Assembly: GCF_019429625.1 (NCBI RefSeq)
Contig: NZ_JAHXRW010000003.1
Coordinates: forward strand, 1-64,000
Reading direction: 5' to 3'
Source: Celeribacter sp. PS-C1
Lineage (GTDB): Bacteria; Pseudomonadota; Alphaproteobacteria; Rhodobacterales; Rhodobacteraceae
DNA length: 64,000 bases
Part shown: positions 40,347-49,324 of the stretch, in pieces
Position numbering within the stretch: the stretch's first letter is position 1
Layout of the letters: each line of letters begins with the position of its first letter
The notes under the pieces: generated by a model
Seen by the model: only the letters and a program-made list of their open reading frames with translations
Databases searched by the model: none
What the model was told of the DNA's origin: nothing
Made by a program: the position numbers and the translations under genes

Positions 40347-41441
40347 TTAACTGCGGAAGTGTTTCGACAACTTCAGACCTTGGCCCTGATAATTCGAGGC
40401 CAGATCCGCGCCGTAAAGTCGCTCCGGTCGGCTTTGCATCCGCTCATAGACCAGTCGCCCGACGATCTGCCCATGTTCCAAGACAAAGGGCGCCTCGTGA
40501 CAGCGGACTTCCAAGACGCCGCGTGCGCCAGCCCCGCCTGCGTCCACATTGCCAAAACCCGGATCGAAAAAGCCCGCGTAATGCACCCGGAATTCACCCA
40601 CCATGGCAAGGTAAGGCGCCATTTCGGCGGCGTAATCCGGTGGGATATGCACGGCCTCACGGCTCACGAGAATGTAGAAAGCGCCGGGATCGAGGATGAT
40701 CTGGCCATTCTTTGAATAGATCGGCTCCCAATATTCGGACGGATCGTAATACCCGATGTTGTCGAGATCGATCACGCCCGTGTGCGGCTTGGCCCGGTAG
40801 CCGACAAGATCGCCCTCGGAGGGGGTTAGATCGACGGAGAACCCAAGCCCCTGATCGATCACGGCGGGACCGTCCACGAGCGGGCTTTCGTCATGCAGTG
40901 CGATAAGTTCAGGGTCGCTCAATTGCGCCTGACCGGCGCGGAACCGTACCTGATTGAGGCGCATTCCGGGACGTACCAGCACGGAGAAGGAGCGGGGGCA
41001 AATTTCCGCATAAAGCGGGCCGGTGTAGCCCGGCGCGATACGATCGAATTCGACGCCTTCGTCAGTGATCAAACGGGTCAACAAATCCAGCCGTCCTGTC
41101 GAACTTTTGGCATTGGCGACCGCTTGAATGCTCTCGGGCAGGGACAGGCTTTCCATCAAAGGTACGACATAGACGCAGCCTTTTTCCAGAACGGCCCCTT
41201 CGGACAGGTCGATTTGATGCATTTCGAATTCTTCGAGGCGCTCTTTGACGCTCCGGCCCGCGCCCGCCAGAAAAGAGGCCCGCACGCGCCAGGCCCGCGT
41301 GCCAAGGCGAAGGTCCAAGGAGGCCGGTTGGACTTGTGCGTCGATCACCTCGGGAGCGGCGTTAATCTCGCCGCGCGCCAGCATCTCGCGAATGGCATGA
41401 TCGGCCAATACGCCGACGTGAACACCCAACTCTCCACCCAT
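40347..41441 (-). CDS. dcd: 2'-deoxycytidine 5'-triphosphate deaminase, tandem-domain form
   Basis: At 364 residues this is about twice the length of the single-domain dCTP deaminase and appears to contain two copies of the fold. The first carries SSTGR, LITDEGVEFDRIAPGYTGPLYAEI and RPGMRLNQVRF, including the catalytic glutamate in YAEI. The second repeats the pattern as VHYAGFFDPGFG, GVLEVRCHEAPFVLEHGQ and IVGRLVYERM, with a glutamate at the equivalent place. It deaminates dCTP to dUTP for thymidylate synthesis. The start at 41441 has GGAGGG upstream; the ATG at 41492 overlaps the tRNA terminator region and has no such site. Confidence 0.87.
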   Translation of the reverse strand: MGGELGVHVGVLADHAIREMLARGEINAAPEVIDAQVQPASLDLRLGTRAWRVRASFLAGAGRSVKERLEEFEMHQIDLSEGAVLEKGCVYVVPLMESLSLPESIQAVANAKSSTGRLDLLTRLITDEGVEFDRIAPGYTGPLYAEICPRSFSVLVRPGMRLNQVRFRAGQAQLSDPELIALHDESPLVDGPAVIDQGLGFSVDLTPSEGDLVGYRAKPHTGVIDLDNIGYYDPSEYWEPIYSKNGQIILDPGAFYILVSREAVHIPPDYAAEMAPYLAMVGEFRVHYAGFFDPGFGNVDAGGAGARGVLEVRCHEAPFVLEHGQIVGRLVYERMQSRPERLYGADLASNYQGQGLKLSKHFRS

Positions 41442-41496
41442 TGTCGTCCCTCCACCCATCTCGTGGGCTAGTCTTTTCTTTGCATCCGGCATAACG

Positions 41497-41536
41497 CAAA
41501 ACCGCCCGCAAGCCCAGAGGGTTGCGAGCGGTTTTG
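41497..41536 (-). terminator. Terminator of the tRNA-Pro gene
   Basis: CAAAACCGCCCGCAA (41497-41511) pairs with TTGCGAGCGGTTTTG (41522-41536) over 15 bp with one G-U pair. On the minus strand it ends in a T-run just after the tRNA. Confidence 0.8.
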
Positions 41537-41545
41537 AGAGTATAA

Positions 41546-41622
41546 TGGTCGGGCTAGCAGGACTCGAACCTGCGACCTTCCGTCCCCCAGACGGACGCGC
41601 TACCAGGCTGCGCTATAGCCCG
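41546..41622 (-). tRNA. tRNA-Pro (anticodon GGG)
   Basis: The minus strand folds as a complete tRNA with encoded CCA. The acceptor arms are CGGGCTA and TAGCCCG, the D-loop reads AGCGCAGCCTGGTAGCGC, and the anticodon stem TCCGT/ACGGA encloses CTGGGGG (anticodon GGG). The T-loop is GTTCGAGTC. The 77-nt length is normal. It reads codons CCC and CCU. Confidence 0.95.
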
Positions 41623-41735
41623 ACGTGGAGACCTAAATAGTGATTTCCGTGCCGGGGGCAAGGGCTATTTTGGCAAATTCTGCGTTGAATTTGGAATTCG
41701 CCGATGTGGTCTCATCAAAGCGAGGGATGGCGTTC

Positions 41736-42908
41736 TCACCCCGCCAAACGGTCCCGAAGTGTTTCGATCCGTGCGATCAGGGACTGCAGCTCATGGGCGG
41801 GCACGGTGGTCAAGCCGCGTCGATTGAGCTGACCCAAGATGCCAACGGTTACAGTGATCCCCGGCGCATCGTCCTCAAGATCATCTGACAGATCAAGGCC
41901 TAGGCCAAGCGGGCTCGGTTGAGCCTCGCTGAGATCGGAAGGGGTCTCAGGCAGCGCCTCCGGTGCTGCGAGGCTGTCGAGGGGCTCGAGCGTATCCGGA
42001 GCAGCCTCAAGCATCGGTTCCTCCGGCACGTCGACAAACGGTGCCTCAAGAGCGACGTCGGGCACGGGCACATCACTGGATTGGGTCTCATCGGAAGTGA
42101 AATCTGCGACATCGCTGTCGTCTTCCGCAGCGATCGGCGGCAGAACTTCATCAGATTCTTCGACAGCAGGTTCCGCAGCAGCGGGCGCCATGTCGAAATC
42201 GAAGGCGGCTTGACCGGGCAAGGCGTCTGTGGGCGGGGCTTCTGCAGTCTTGGCCGCTGGCGGGACGACTGCATCCGATTCAGGCTGCTCCGCTACTGGG
42301 AAAACCTCTTCCGGGAGCTCCGCAGGCGCGGCGTCCGGCAGATCAAGACTGTCTTCCTGAACATGTGCGGGCGGCTCAAAGCCGTGTGGCGCAAAGCTCT
42401 CAGCGGTAAAATCAGCGCCTTCGGCGGCCTCTGATGCTGGGGGCGCCGGTTCGGGCTTGGGCTCGGGACGGGCAAACGGAACTACTGTTTCCGGCGGCGG
42501 TGTGGTCTCATCTGCGCCAAAATTCTGCGTATCATCGTCTTGCGGCACCATTTCGGCCATCGGGGCTGGTGGAACCGGGGCAGAGGGAATCGGTGCGATT
42601 GTCGGCGCTGGCGCGGTGATCGGCTCTACGCCCTCAATGATCGGCGATAGCGATGCGACATATTTGACGCCATGTTCGCGCAGAAGTTTCTGAACACCGC
42701 GAATGGTCATGCCGTCATCGTGCAACAGCTTTTTGATGCCGCCCAAAAGCGCCATGTCGGCGGGGCGATAGTATCGCCGACCGCCGGCACGTTTGACCGG
42801 TTTGACTTGGGTAAAGCGGCTCTCCCAAAAGCGCAGCACATGCGCTGGCGTGTCGAGCCAATCGGCAACCTCGCTGATGGTGCGGAAGGCGTCCGGTGAT
42901 TTATCCAT
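41736..42908 (-). CDS. MerR-family regulator with a long acidic, proline-rich tail
   Basis: The first 95 or so residues form a MerR winged-helix DNA-binding domain ([62 protein letters not shown]). The remaining 290 residues are mostly disordered, rich in Ala, Pro, Glu and Asp. They end in a conserved-looking helix ([36 protein letters not shown]). There is no metal- or drug-binding cysteine pattern. The gene follows ihfA with only a 27-nt gap. Its targets are unknown; this linkage to ihfA is common in Rhodobacterales as far as I recall. The ribosome-binding site is weak. Confidence 0.85.
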   Translation of the reverse strand: MDKSPDAFRTISEVADWLDTPAHVLRFWESRFTQVKPVKRAGGRRYYRPADMALLGGIKKLLHDDGMTIRGVQKLLREHGVKYVASLSPIIEGVEPITAPAPTIAPIPSAPVPPAPMAEMVPQDDDTQNFGADETTPPPETVVPFARPEPKPEPAPPASEAAEGADFTAESFAPHGFEPPAHVQEDSLDLPDAAPAELPEEVFPVAEQPESDAVVPPAAKTAEAPPTDALPGQAAFDFDMAPAAAEPAVEESDEVLPPIAAEDDSDVADFTSDETQSSDVPVPDVALEAPFVDVPEEPMLEAAPDTLEPLDSLAAPEALPETPSDLSEAQPSPLGLGLDLSDDLEDDAPGITVTVGILGQLNRRGLTTVPAHELQSLIARIETLRDRLAG

Positions 42909-42935
42909 GTGTCATCAAGGCCTTAGATATTGTTC

Positions 42936-43235
42936 TTACGCTTTGTTGCCGTCGGCAACCCGATCTTTCATCAGGTGAGACGGGCGGAAGGTCAGCACGC
43001 GGCGCGCCGGGATCGGGGCTTCGTCGCCGGTTTTCGGGTTGCGGCCCACGCGTTCGGATTTCGAACGCACGGAGAAGGTGCCGAAGGAAGAGATTTTGAC
43101 GGTTTCACCCTCGACGAGCGCGTCGGAAATATGGGCAAGCACGCTTTCGACCAGCGTGGCGGATTCATTGCGGCTCAGGCCGACCTCGCGAAACACGGCT
43201 TCGCTCAGGTCCATACGTGTCAAAGTCTTGCTCAT
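42936..43235 (-). CDS. ihfA: Integration host factor alpha subunit
   Basis: This 99-residue HU/IHF-family protein bends DNA at specific sites as a heterodimer with IhfB. Family features are [21 protein letters not shown], the beta-arm region [36 protein letters not shown], and the alpha-type GRNPKTG at the arm base. GGGGGAG lies 5 nt before the ATG. It follows fabH after a 119-nt gap that may hold its own promoter. IHF often assists tyrosine recombinases such as the one at 16245, though no direct link is shown. Confidence 0.93.
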   Translation of the reverse strand: MSKTLTRMDLSEAVFREVGLSRNESATLVESVLAHISDALVEGETVKISSFGTFSVRSKSERVGRNPKTGDEAPIPARRVLTFRPSHLMKDRVADGNKA

Positions 43236-43354
43236 CGGTCTCCCCCTTTTGAACGGTTGAAGCGAGAGTGGCAGGTTGCAAAGGCCCCGTCAATATCAAT
43301 GACTTGGGCCAAGCTGTTGAGGCAGGAATTCTCTCGTCGGGCCGAGCAGGGCGC

Positions 43355-44329
43355 TCACCAGCGGATGACCACCGCACCCCAGGCCAGACCGCCGCCGATT
43401 GCCTCGGCAACGCAGACATCGCCTTTCTTGATCTGACCGCGCGCGACGCCCACGGACATTGCAAGCGGGATGGAGGCGGCGGAGGTGTTGCCGTGATCTT
43501 GCACGGTGACGACGACCTGATCCATCGAATGGCCGAGCTTCTTCGCAGTGCCTTCGATGATGCGGATATTGGCCTGATGCGGAACGATCCAGTCAACGTC
43601 GTCAGAGCTGAGCCCGGCCTTCTCAATCGCGGTTTCGGCGGTGGAGGCGAGTTTTTGAACTGCCTGACGGAAGAGCGCATTGCCCTGCATCCGCAGTTTG
43701 CCCGAGGTGCCGGTGGTGGACACGCCGCCATCGACATAAAGCATCTCTTTATACTGGCCGTCGGAGTTTAGATCGACCGAGAGAATGCCGCGATCTTCAG
43801 GTGTGCCTGCGCCTTCTTGGGCCTCAAGGACCAAAGCGCCTGCGCCATCGCCAAAGAGCACGCAGGTGGCACGGTCTTCCCAATCCATGATGCGCGAGAA
43901 AGTCTCTGCGCCGATCACAAGCACCTTTTTGGCCTGACCGGAGACGATTTGCGCGTTGGCGTTGGAGAGCGCGTAGATGAACCCGGCGCAGACGGCCTGC
44001 ACGTCAAAGGCAAAGCCGCAGTTCATGCCCAACTCGCTTTGGATCATCGTGGCGACAGAAGGGAAGGTCAGGTCGGGTGTCGAGGTGGCGACGATCACGG
44101 CGTCGATCTCAGAGGCGTCAAGCCCGGCGCTTTCCAGAGCGGCCCGAGCGGCGGCAGCGCCGAGCATCGAGGTCGTCTCGCCCTCAGCCGCGAAATGGCG
44201 GCGTTCGATGCCGGACCGGGTGCGAATCCATTCGTCCGTTGTGTCGAGAGTTTTTTCGAATTCTGCGTTTTCGACCACGCGTGCGGGGAGATAGTGACCC
44301 ACGCCGGTGACGACTGCCCGGATTGTCAT
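43355..44329 (-). CDS. fabH: 3-oxoacyl-[acyl-carrier-protein] synthase III
   Basis: The 324-residue thiolase-fold enzyme starts fatty-acid synthesis by condensing acetyl-CoA with malonyl-ACP. The catalytic triad is visible: Cys in [12 protein letters not shown] (about 113), His in [12 protein letters not shown] (about 250) and Asn in [11 protein letters not shown] (about 281). The C-terminus [12 protein letters not shown] is typical. It is 20 nt downstream of plsX, the standard lipid-synthesis order. Confidence 0.94.
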   Translation of the reverse strand: MTIRAVVTGVGHYLPARVVENAEFEKTLDTTDEWIRTRSGIERRHFAAEGETTSMLGAAAARAALESAGLDASEIDAVIVATSTPDLTFPSVATMIQSELGMNCGFAFDVQAVCAGFIYALSNANAQIVSGQAKKVLVIGAETFSRIMDWEDRATCVLFGDGAGALVLEAQEGAGTPEDRGILSVDLNSDGQYKEMLYVDGGVSTTGTSGKLRMQGNALFRQAVQKLASTAETAIEKAGLSSDDVDWIVPHQANIRIIEGTAKKLGHSMDQVVVTVQDHGNTSAASIPLAMSVGVARGQIKKGDVCVAEAIGGGLAWGAVVIRW

Positions 44330-44349
44330 GGCTTTGAGCCTTTTGTTAT

Positions 44350-45486
44350 TTATGACGTCGGGTCATTTTGCGCCGAGGCGTCGGCGGATGCAACCCGTGC
44401 GGCCAAACGTTCGGTGAACCCGGTAGAAGCCAGTTCATAGGCCAGTTTGATGGCGGCGGAAACGCCGGTCGCGTCCGCCGAGCCGTGCGATTTGACCACA
44501 GTGCCCTTGAGACCAAGGAACACGCCGCCGTTCACCCGGCGCGGGTCGATTCGCTTTTGCAGGCGTTTCAGGGAGGTGAGCGCCAAAAGGGCGGCGATGC
44601 GCGACAGCGGCGTGGCTTTGAAGGCCTCTTTCAAGAAATCACCCACGAGTTTCGCGGTGCCTTCGCCGGTTTTCAACGCGATATTGCCGGTGAACCCATC
44701 GGTCACGATCACATCGACCCGGTCGCCGGGGATGTCGCCGCCTTCCACGAAGCCTTTGAAATCATAGCCGCCGATGTCGGCCGCATTGGCGATCAGATCA
44801 TTGGCGTCTTTGAGTTCCGCGCGCCCTTTGTGCTCCTCGGTCCCGACGTTCAAAAGTCCGACACGCGGCACATCGAGGCCAAGCCCGTTGCGCGCATATG
44901 AGGCCCCCATCATCGCGTACTGCAACAGATCGCGGGCATCGGCGCGGATGTCCGCGCCTACGTCCAACATGACGTTGAACCCTTGATCGTTGCGTGAGGG
45001 CCAGAGGCAGGCGATGGCGGGCCGGTTGATGCCGTCGAGCTTGCGCAGGCGGATCATCGAGGTCGCCATCAAAGCACCGGTGTTGCCACAGGACACACAG
45101 GCCTGAGCCGCGCCGTCTTTCACCGCATCGATGGCGGAGCGCATCGAGGTGTCGGTGCGGCGCATCGCCTGGCTTGGCTTCTCGTCCATCGTGACGACGC
45201 CCGGCACATCGCGAATCTCGACACGATCGCGCAGAACGCGGCGCTTACGCACAAGCTTTTCAAGCTCGCTGGCAGGGCCGTGGACGATGAAGTTGACGTC
45301 AGGATTCTTGGACGCAGAACGCGCAATACCGGCGACAATGGTCGCCGGTCCACGATCTCCGCCCATAGCGTCGACCGAAAGCGTCACTTTCACGCCTGAG
45401 CGTGCCCCAAGTCGGCCTTTGCGTTGGGCCTCGGTCTCCGCAGGAGCGGCAGACAGCGGATCAACGGAAGGCTGAGAAGAGGTCAT
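44350..45486 (-). CDS. plsX: Phosphate acyltransferase PlsX
   Basis: The 378-residue enzyme makes acyl-phosphate from acyl-ACP for phospholipid synthesis. The family start [14 protein letters not shown] is followed by [22 protein letters not shown] and [31 protein letters not shown]. The annotated ATG gives a 31-residue extension rich in Ala, Ser and Gln before the conserved [13 protein letters not shown]; a GTG at about 45393 would give the usual N-terminus, so the start is uncertain. It follows rpmF by 26 nt. Confidence 0.92.
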   Translation of the reverse strand: MTSSQPSVDPLSAAPAETEAQRKGRLGARSGVKVTLSVDAMGGDRGPATIVAGIARSASKNPDVNFIVHGPASELEKLVRKRRVLRDRVEIRDVPGVVTMDEKPSQAMRRTDTSMRSAIDAVKDGAAQACVSCGNTGALMATSMIRLRKLDGINRPAIACLWPSRNDQGFNVMLDVGADIRADARDLLQYAMMGASYARNGLGLDVPRVGLLNVGTEEHKGRAELKDANDLIANAADIGGYDFKGFVEGGDIPGDRVDVIVTDGFTGNIALKTGEGTAKLVGDFLKEAFKATPLSRIAALLALTSLKRLQKRIDPRRVNGGVFLGLKGTVVKSHGSADATGVSAAIKLAYELASTGFTERLAARVASADASAQNDPTS

Positions 45487-45512
45487 GCGTCAGACGTCAA
45501 ACAGTGTTGCGC

Positions 45513-45719
45513 TTATGCTGCGTCTTCGTCGAGATCGATCTCGTCGGCCTGAGCAACGACTTCACGGTCGTCGTAGTGGCCGCAGGCGCCGCACACGTGG
45601 TGGGGGCGCTTCAGTTCGCCGCAGTTCGGGCATTCAGCCGGGTTGCCAGCGACCAGAGAGTCGTGGGCGCGGCGCATGTTCCGCTTGGAGCGGGTAACTT
45701 TATTCTGAGGGACAGCCAT
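45513..45719 (-). CDS. rpmF: 50S ribosomal protein L32
   Basis: The 68-residue protein begins [20 protein letters not shown] and has the four-cysteine zinc-ribbon pattern [18 protein letters not shown] typical of zinc-binding L32. The acidic C-terminus is common in alphaproteobacteria. It heads the plsX-fabH genes, a linkage conserved in many bacteria. An inverted repeat, CTCGGT/ACCGAG (45728-45755), lies just upstream and its inner arm touches the GAGG before the ATG. Confidence 0.95.
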   Translation of the reverse strand: MAVPQNKVTRSKRNMRRAHDSLVAGNPAECPNCGELKRPHHVCGACGHYDDREVVAQADEIDLDEDAA

Positions 45720-46051
45720 GTCTCAACCTCGGTATCTAAAGGGCAGAAGACCGAGACGGACTTGTGCCACAGGTGGGCGGGGCAGGTGCCCCCATTCATC
45801 TCCGGACCTCTTGCCCGGCAAAACTTTGGCGCTTCATAGGCCTTCGTGGGCAGCGTGTAAACCATGGTTTGTGCCACGGTCCCGAAACTGCCGATCCTGT
45901 CTGCATCAGGCGCGAAAACATGCATGGAAGCGAGGCCGGGAACATACTCGGATTTCGCTATCTTGCAAGTCTTTTGTTTGCGCCTGTGTTTTCAGAGGCT
46001 TACCCTCTGATTTTCCGTCTTTTCAGGCCCGTTTCTACAGGTGTCACAGGC
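45720..46051. other. 332-bp gap between DUF177 and rpmF, no gene
   Basis: No convincing coding frame lies here. The stretch must carry the rpmF leader and probably its promoter. Visible structures are CTCGGT/ACCGAG (45728-45733, 45750-45755) near the rpmF ribosome-binding site, a GGGGC/GCCCC hairpin with a 4-nt loop (45779-45792), and TCAGAGG/CCTCTGA (45992-46010) followed by TTTT on the plus strand. In many bacteria the DUF177 gene is directly adjacent to rpmF, so this gap is larger than I would expect. Confidence 0.5.
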
Positions 46052-46615
46052 TTATTCGCCATCTTTCCCGAGTTTGTCGCGCAGCGCCTTCAGGCTGGCA
46101 AAGGGTTTGGCGTCGTCGTCCGTCATCGCGTCTTTGCCAGATTCGGTGAATTGGGTGACGGCCAGCTCGGCGCCTTCGACGCGCGGATAGTCCGGCGCGG
46201 AGAGCGCAAGCGCCTCTTCGGCGACGGCGGATAGATTGAGAGAGACGGGCAGGGGCTCTGTCGTCTCGTCCTCAGGCATCTCGACCTCTTCCTCGGGCGT
46301 GTGCTCTTCCTTGAGTTCGGCCAGATAGGTGCGGGTCACTTCGGTGTCGATCCGGGTCGTCACCGGCGCCAATGTGGCCACGCAGGGCTGCACCACCGTA
46401 GCACCCAATGTGCCCTCCAGCCGCCAGTCGCGCTTGCCGACGGGCACCATTTTGCCCTCGAAGCTCACTTTCTTGATGGAAGAGAGGCCGAGCGTGGCCG
46501 CCATTTCCTCCAGATCTTCGGAAGTGGGTTTGAGCCGGAACGGATGGGCATGGGCGTCGGAGAGATCGCGCAAGCGCAATTCCACCCCCCAGCTGGTCAA
46601 ACCGTCATGTCCCAT
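46052..46615 (-). CDS. DUF177 (YceD-family) protein
   Basis: The 187-residue protein matches the YceD/DUF177 family, usually encoded just upstream of rpmF and linked to 23S rRNA or large-subunit maturation. The core segment is KMVPVGKRDWRLEGTLGATVVQPCVATLAPVTTRIDTEVTRTYL, with one conserved cysteine. It is followed by an acidic region (EEHTPEEEVEMPEDE) and DLSAVAEEALALSAPDYPR-like text. AGGAGA lies 8 nt before the ATG. Position and sequence agree. It is divergent from bamE. Confidence 0.85.
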   Translation of the reverse strand: MGHDGLTSWGVELRLRDLSDAHAHPFRLKPTSEDLEEMAATLGLSSIKKVSFEGKMVPVGKRDWRLEGTLGATVVQPCVATLAPVTTRIDTEVTRTYLAELKEEHTPEEEVEMPEDETTEPLPVSLNLSAVAEEALALSAPDYPRVEGAELAVTQFTESGKDAMTDDDAKPFASLKALRDKLGKDGE

Positions 46616-46748
46616 AGTCGATGTCTCCTTGAACGTCGGGCGCTGTTTCTATAAGCGGATAAGAGGCGTACGCGCACAAGGCAAGAGGGGGCACATGGCC
46701 GACCGCATTTTCCCGCAAAAAACCGTATCTTCGGGACTTGGAGTCCTG

Positions 46749-47183
46749 ATGAAAGCTCTGCTTGGGCTGGTGCTCGTTGTGTCTTTGACGGCCTGCGTCG
46801 CGCAGTTCCGCAATCACGGCTACGTGCCGTCCGACGATCAGCTGGCGCAGATCAACGTGGGCGTAGATACCAAAGAGACGCTGGCCGAAGAGATCGGCAC
46901 GCCGGGCACCGAGGGCATTCTAGATGGCTCCGCCTGGTATTACGTGCGCTCGCAGTTCCGTCACCTGGGCGCGCTCGAGCCGAAGGAAGTGGACCGTCAG
47001 GTTGTGGCGATTTCCTTCGATGCGCGCGGCCGGGTCAGCAATGTCGAGCGCTTTGGCTTGGAACAGGGCCGTGTTGTCGTGCTGTCGCGTCGTGTGACGG
47101 ATGGCGGCGTGCAGGGCATCACCTTCCTTCAGCAGCTCTTTGGCAACTTGGGCAATGTCTCCGCCGAGCAATTGCTGCAATAA
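46749..47183 (+). CDS. bamE: Outer-membrane assembly lipoprotein BamE (SmpA/OmlA)
   Basis: The lipoprotein signal (MKALLGLVLVVSLTAC, lipobox LTAC) is followed by a SmpA/OmlA fold of about 125 residues with RNHGYVPSDDQLAQINVGVDTKETLAEEIGTPG near its start and SAWYYVRSQFR in the middle. BamE stabilises the Bam complex that BamB (24711) also belongs to. I chose the ATG at 46749, with GGAG upstream, because it gives a normal lipoprotein leader; an in-frame ATG at 46695 with GAGGGGG upstream would add 18 residues and cannot be excluded. A strong terminator follows. Confidence 0.87.
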   Translation: MKALLGLVLVVSLTACVAQFRNHGYVPSDDQLAQINVGVDTKETLAEEIGTPGTEGILDGSAWYYVRSQFRHLGALEPKEVDRQVVAISFDARGRVSNVERFGLEQGRVVVLSRRVTDGGVQGITFLQQLFGNLGNVSAEQLLQ

Positions 47184-47206
47184 GATTGATCTTTGATCGA
47201 GATGAC

Positions 47207-47245
47207 AAAAGCCGCCCTTGGTTTGTTTTGGGGCGGCTTTTTTTT
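47207..47245. terminator. Bidirectional terminator between bamE and msrB
   Basis: AAAAGCCGCCC (47207-47217) and GGGCGGCTTTT (47231-47241) pair around a 13-nt loop, with eight T on the plus strand and four A at the other end, so it can serve both convergent genes. Confidence 0.88.
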
Positions 47246-47270
47246 CGTATGTGGATGAAGACGCGTCCGC

Positions 47271-47681
47271 TTATCCGTCGACCGCGCCGTCGTCCGGCTG
47301 AAAGCGGATCGAGACGCCGTTGATGCAATAGCGCATGCCTGTAGTCTCGCGCGGTCCATCCGGGAAAACATGCCCCAGATGCGCACCGCAGTCATCGCAA
47401 TGCACCTCGGTGCGGACCATGCCGTGCGAAGTGTCGCGGGTTTCGGCCACCGGTGCACCGTCTTTGGTGGCATCGAACGAGGGCCAGCCGCAATGCGATT
47501 CGAATTTATTGTCCTGTTTGAACAATTCGGCGCCACAACAGGCGCAGGTGAAGACGCCCGGTGTTTTCGGAAAACCCGGATGGGAAAACGGACGTTCGGT
47601 GCCCGCCTGACGGGTGACGCGGTAGGTTTCCGGGTCCAGCTCGGCGCGCCATTCGGCGTCGGTTTTCTCGATTTTGGCCAT
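47271..47681 (-). CDS. msrB: Peptide-methionine (R)-S-oxide reductase
   Basis: The 136-residue enzyme repairs oxidised methionine of the R form. It has two zinc-binding CxxC pairs (CACCGAELF and CDDCGAHLGH), GWPSFDA, and the catalytic cysteine in RYCINGVSIRF. The start at 47681 follows AAGGAA; a much longer in-frame start at 47825 would add 48 unrelated residues. There is no signal peptide, so it acts in the cytoplasm. Confidence 0.93.
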   Translation of the reverse strand: MAKIEKTDAEWRAELDPETYRVTRQAGTERPFSHPGFPKTPGVFTCACCGAELFKQDNKFESHCGWPSFDATKDGAPVAETRDTSHGMVRTEVHCDDCGAHLGHVFPDGPRETTGMRYCINGVSIRFQPDDGAVDG

Positions 47682-47817
47682 GGCAGAGTTCCTTTTTGTT
47701 CTGTGCCAAACATAGGCGGGGAATGGCTTAGGGCAAGACGTCAAAAAATCGTCATCTCTTGTAGCCATGGTGGGGCGACCCCATAGTCTATTTAGGACAA
47801 GCGGAAGGATCCGGGCG

Positions 47818-48570
47818 ATGTTCAAGCTTCTGAAAGGCCGTTACACGGTGCGTTTTGCCGAAAGCCGAAGCGATATCGAGGCGGCGCAGCGGTTGCGGTA
47901 TCTGGCGTTCGTCGCCGGCACGGGGGCGATGGCCCGCGAAGACGGGCTTGAGGCCGATGATTTCGATGCGCTTTGCCGTCATGTCTTGATCGAAGAGCGC
48001 AAGAGCGGGCGACTGGTCTGCACCTATCGGTTCCTCGATCTCGAAGGCGGCGCGCAGATCGCGCAAAGCTATGCGGCGCAGTTCTACGGGCTTGACGGAT
48101 TGGCGGATTACGAAGGCCGTATGCTGGAGATGGGGCGGTTTTGCATTCATCCCGAGGCGCGCGACCCGGACATCTTACGCGTCGCCTGGGGGGCCATGAC
48201 ACGCTATGTGGACGAGCAGGGGGTTGATCTGTTGTTCGGCTGTTCGTCGTTTCACGGCACGGAGTGGAAAGAGCACGCGGACGCCTTGGCGATGCTCAAA
48301 CACCGTCACCTCGGGCCGAAACGCTTTCTGCCCAAGGTGAAGGCGCCGAATGTCTTCAAATTCGCCGCGCGTTTGCGCCGCAAACCCGATGCGCGCCGTG
48401 CGATGCTCAAAATGCCGCCGTTGCTCAAGACCTATCTGATGATGGGCGGTTGGGTGTCGGATCACGCGGTGGTGGACCCTGATTTGAACACGATGCATGT
48501 GTTCACTGGTGTCGAGATCAAATCCATTCCGCCCGCGCGCAAGAAATTGCTGCGCGCGGTGGCTGGGTAA
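47818..48570 (+). CDS. olsB: Ornithine-acyl-ACP N-acyltransferase (OlsB-like GNAT)
   Basis: The 250-residue GNAT-like acyltransferase resembles OlsB, which attaches a 3-hydroxy fatty acid from ACP to ornithine to make lyso-ornithine lipid. Shared patterns are YTVRFAESRSDIEAAQRLRYLAF near the start, DDFDALCRHVLIEER, LEMGRFCIHPEARD and LLFGCSSFHGTEW. Ornithine lipids are common in Roseobacter membranes. The start at 47818 is preferred over 47767, which lacks a ribosome-binding site. The partner OlsA is not encoded in this window. Confidence 0.83.
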   Translation: MFKLLKGRYTVRFAESRSDIEAAQRLRYLAFVAGTGAMAREDGLEADDFDALCRHVLIEERKSGRLVCTYRFLDLEGGAQIAQSYAAQFYGLDGLADYEGRMLEMGRFCIHPEARDPDILRVAWGAMTRYVDEQGVDLLFGCSSFHGTEWKEHADALAMLKHRHLGPKRFLPKVKAPNVFKFAARLRRKPDARRAMLKMPPLLKTYLMMGGWVSDHAVVDPDLNTMHVFTGVEIKSIPPARKKLLRAVAG

Positions 48571-48573
48571 GGC

Positions 48574-49215
48574 TCAGCGCTTATCCAGCGCGAGGCGTAG
48601 CCCCAGCGCAATAAAGATTGCACCCACGGAGCGTTCCATCCAAAGCGCCAGCCGTTTGCTGCGTCTGAGGGTCTGACCCAGACGATCCGCCATTAAAATG
48701 AGCGGCGGCTCAATGAAGGCGGCGATGCAGATGATCAGGATGCCATGTAAAAACAGCTGCGCCGAGATCGGCCCCGCGCCCTCGACCACGAATTGCGGCA
48801 GAAAGGCCAAGAAAAACAGCGCCACTTTCGGGTTCAGGATGTTGGTCAGCATGCCTTGGCGAAAGATCGTCGTGACCGGGTAGCTGGGGCCGGATTCGGG
48901 CCGGTCGGGTAGGAAACTCGCGCTTTTCGCGCGCAGAGCAGACACCCCGAGCCACAAAAGATACGCCGCACCAACCCATTTGACGATGGAAAAGGCTGTG
49001 GCCGAGGTCATCAGAATGGCCGACAGCCCAAGGGCCGCCATCAACACATGCACCATGGCGCCGGTCCAAATGCCGAACATGGCGATAAAGCCCGCGCGGC
49101 GTCCGCCGCGAAAGGTCTGGCCTAGGATAAAGGCAAAATCCGGCCCCGGTGCGAGGTTCAACACGAGGGCTGCGGAGAAGAAGGTGGTCCAGTGGAGGAG
49201 GGTATAATCGAACAT
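48574..49215 (-). CDS. LysE/RhtB-family exporter
   Basis: The 213-residue membrane protein has about six hydrophobic helices and the family pattern LNLAPGPDFAFILGQTFRGGRRAGFIAMFGIWTG near its N-terminus, followed by GMLTNILNPKVALFFLAFLPQF. Members export amino acids or homoserine lactones. The substrate is unknown. It converges on olsB with a 3-nt gap between stops. Confidence 0.87.
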   Translation of the reverse strand: MFDYTLLHWTTFFSAALVLNLAPGPDFAFILGQTFRGGRRAGFIAMFGIWTGAMVHVLMAALGLSAILMTSATAFSIVKWVGAAYLLWLGVSALRAKSASFLPDRPESGPSYPVTTIFRQGMLTNILNPKVALFFLAFLPQFVVEGAGPISAQLFLHGILIICIAAFIEPPLILMADRLGQTLRRSKRLALWMERSVGAIFIALGLRLALDKR

Positions 49216-49324
49216 GCGGGAACGTTAGCCACGGGACAGGAAAAGCCCAAATCAGCTTTTGTGTCAGCCTGTGTCACAGCAGTTGATATTGACCTTTCCC
49301 GCGCTTCACAGTAGCGCAGGCGGC

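Noticed and set aside
45992-46010. TCAGAGG/CCTCTGA hairpin as the terminator of the DUF177 gene
   Set aside because: The T-tract is on the plus strand, the wrong direction for that minus-strand gene, and no plus-strand gene ends just before it.
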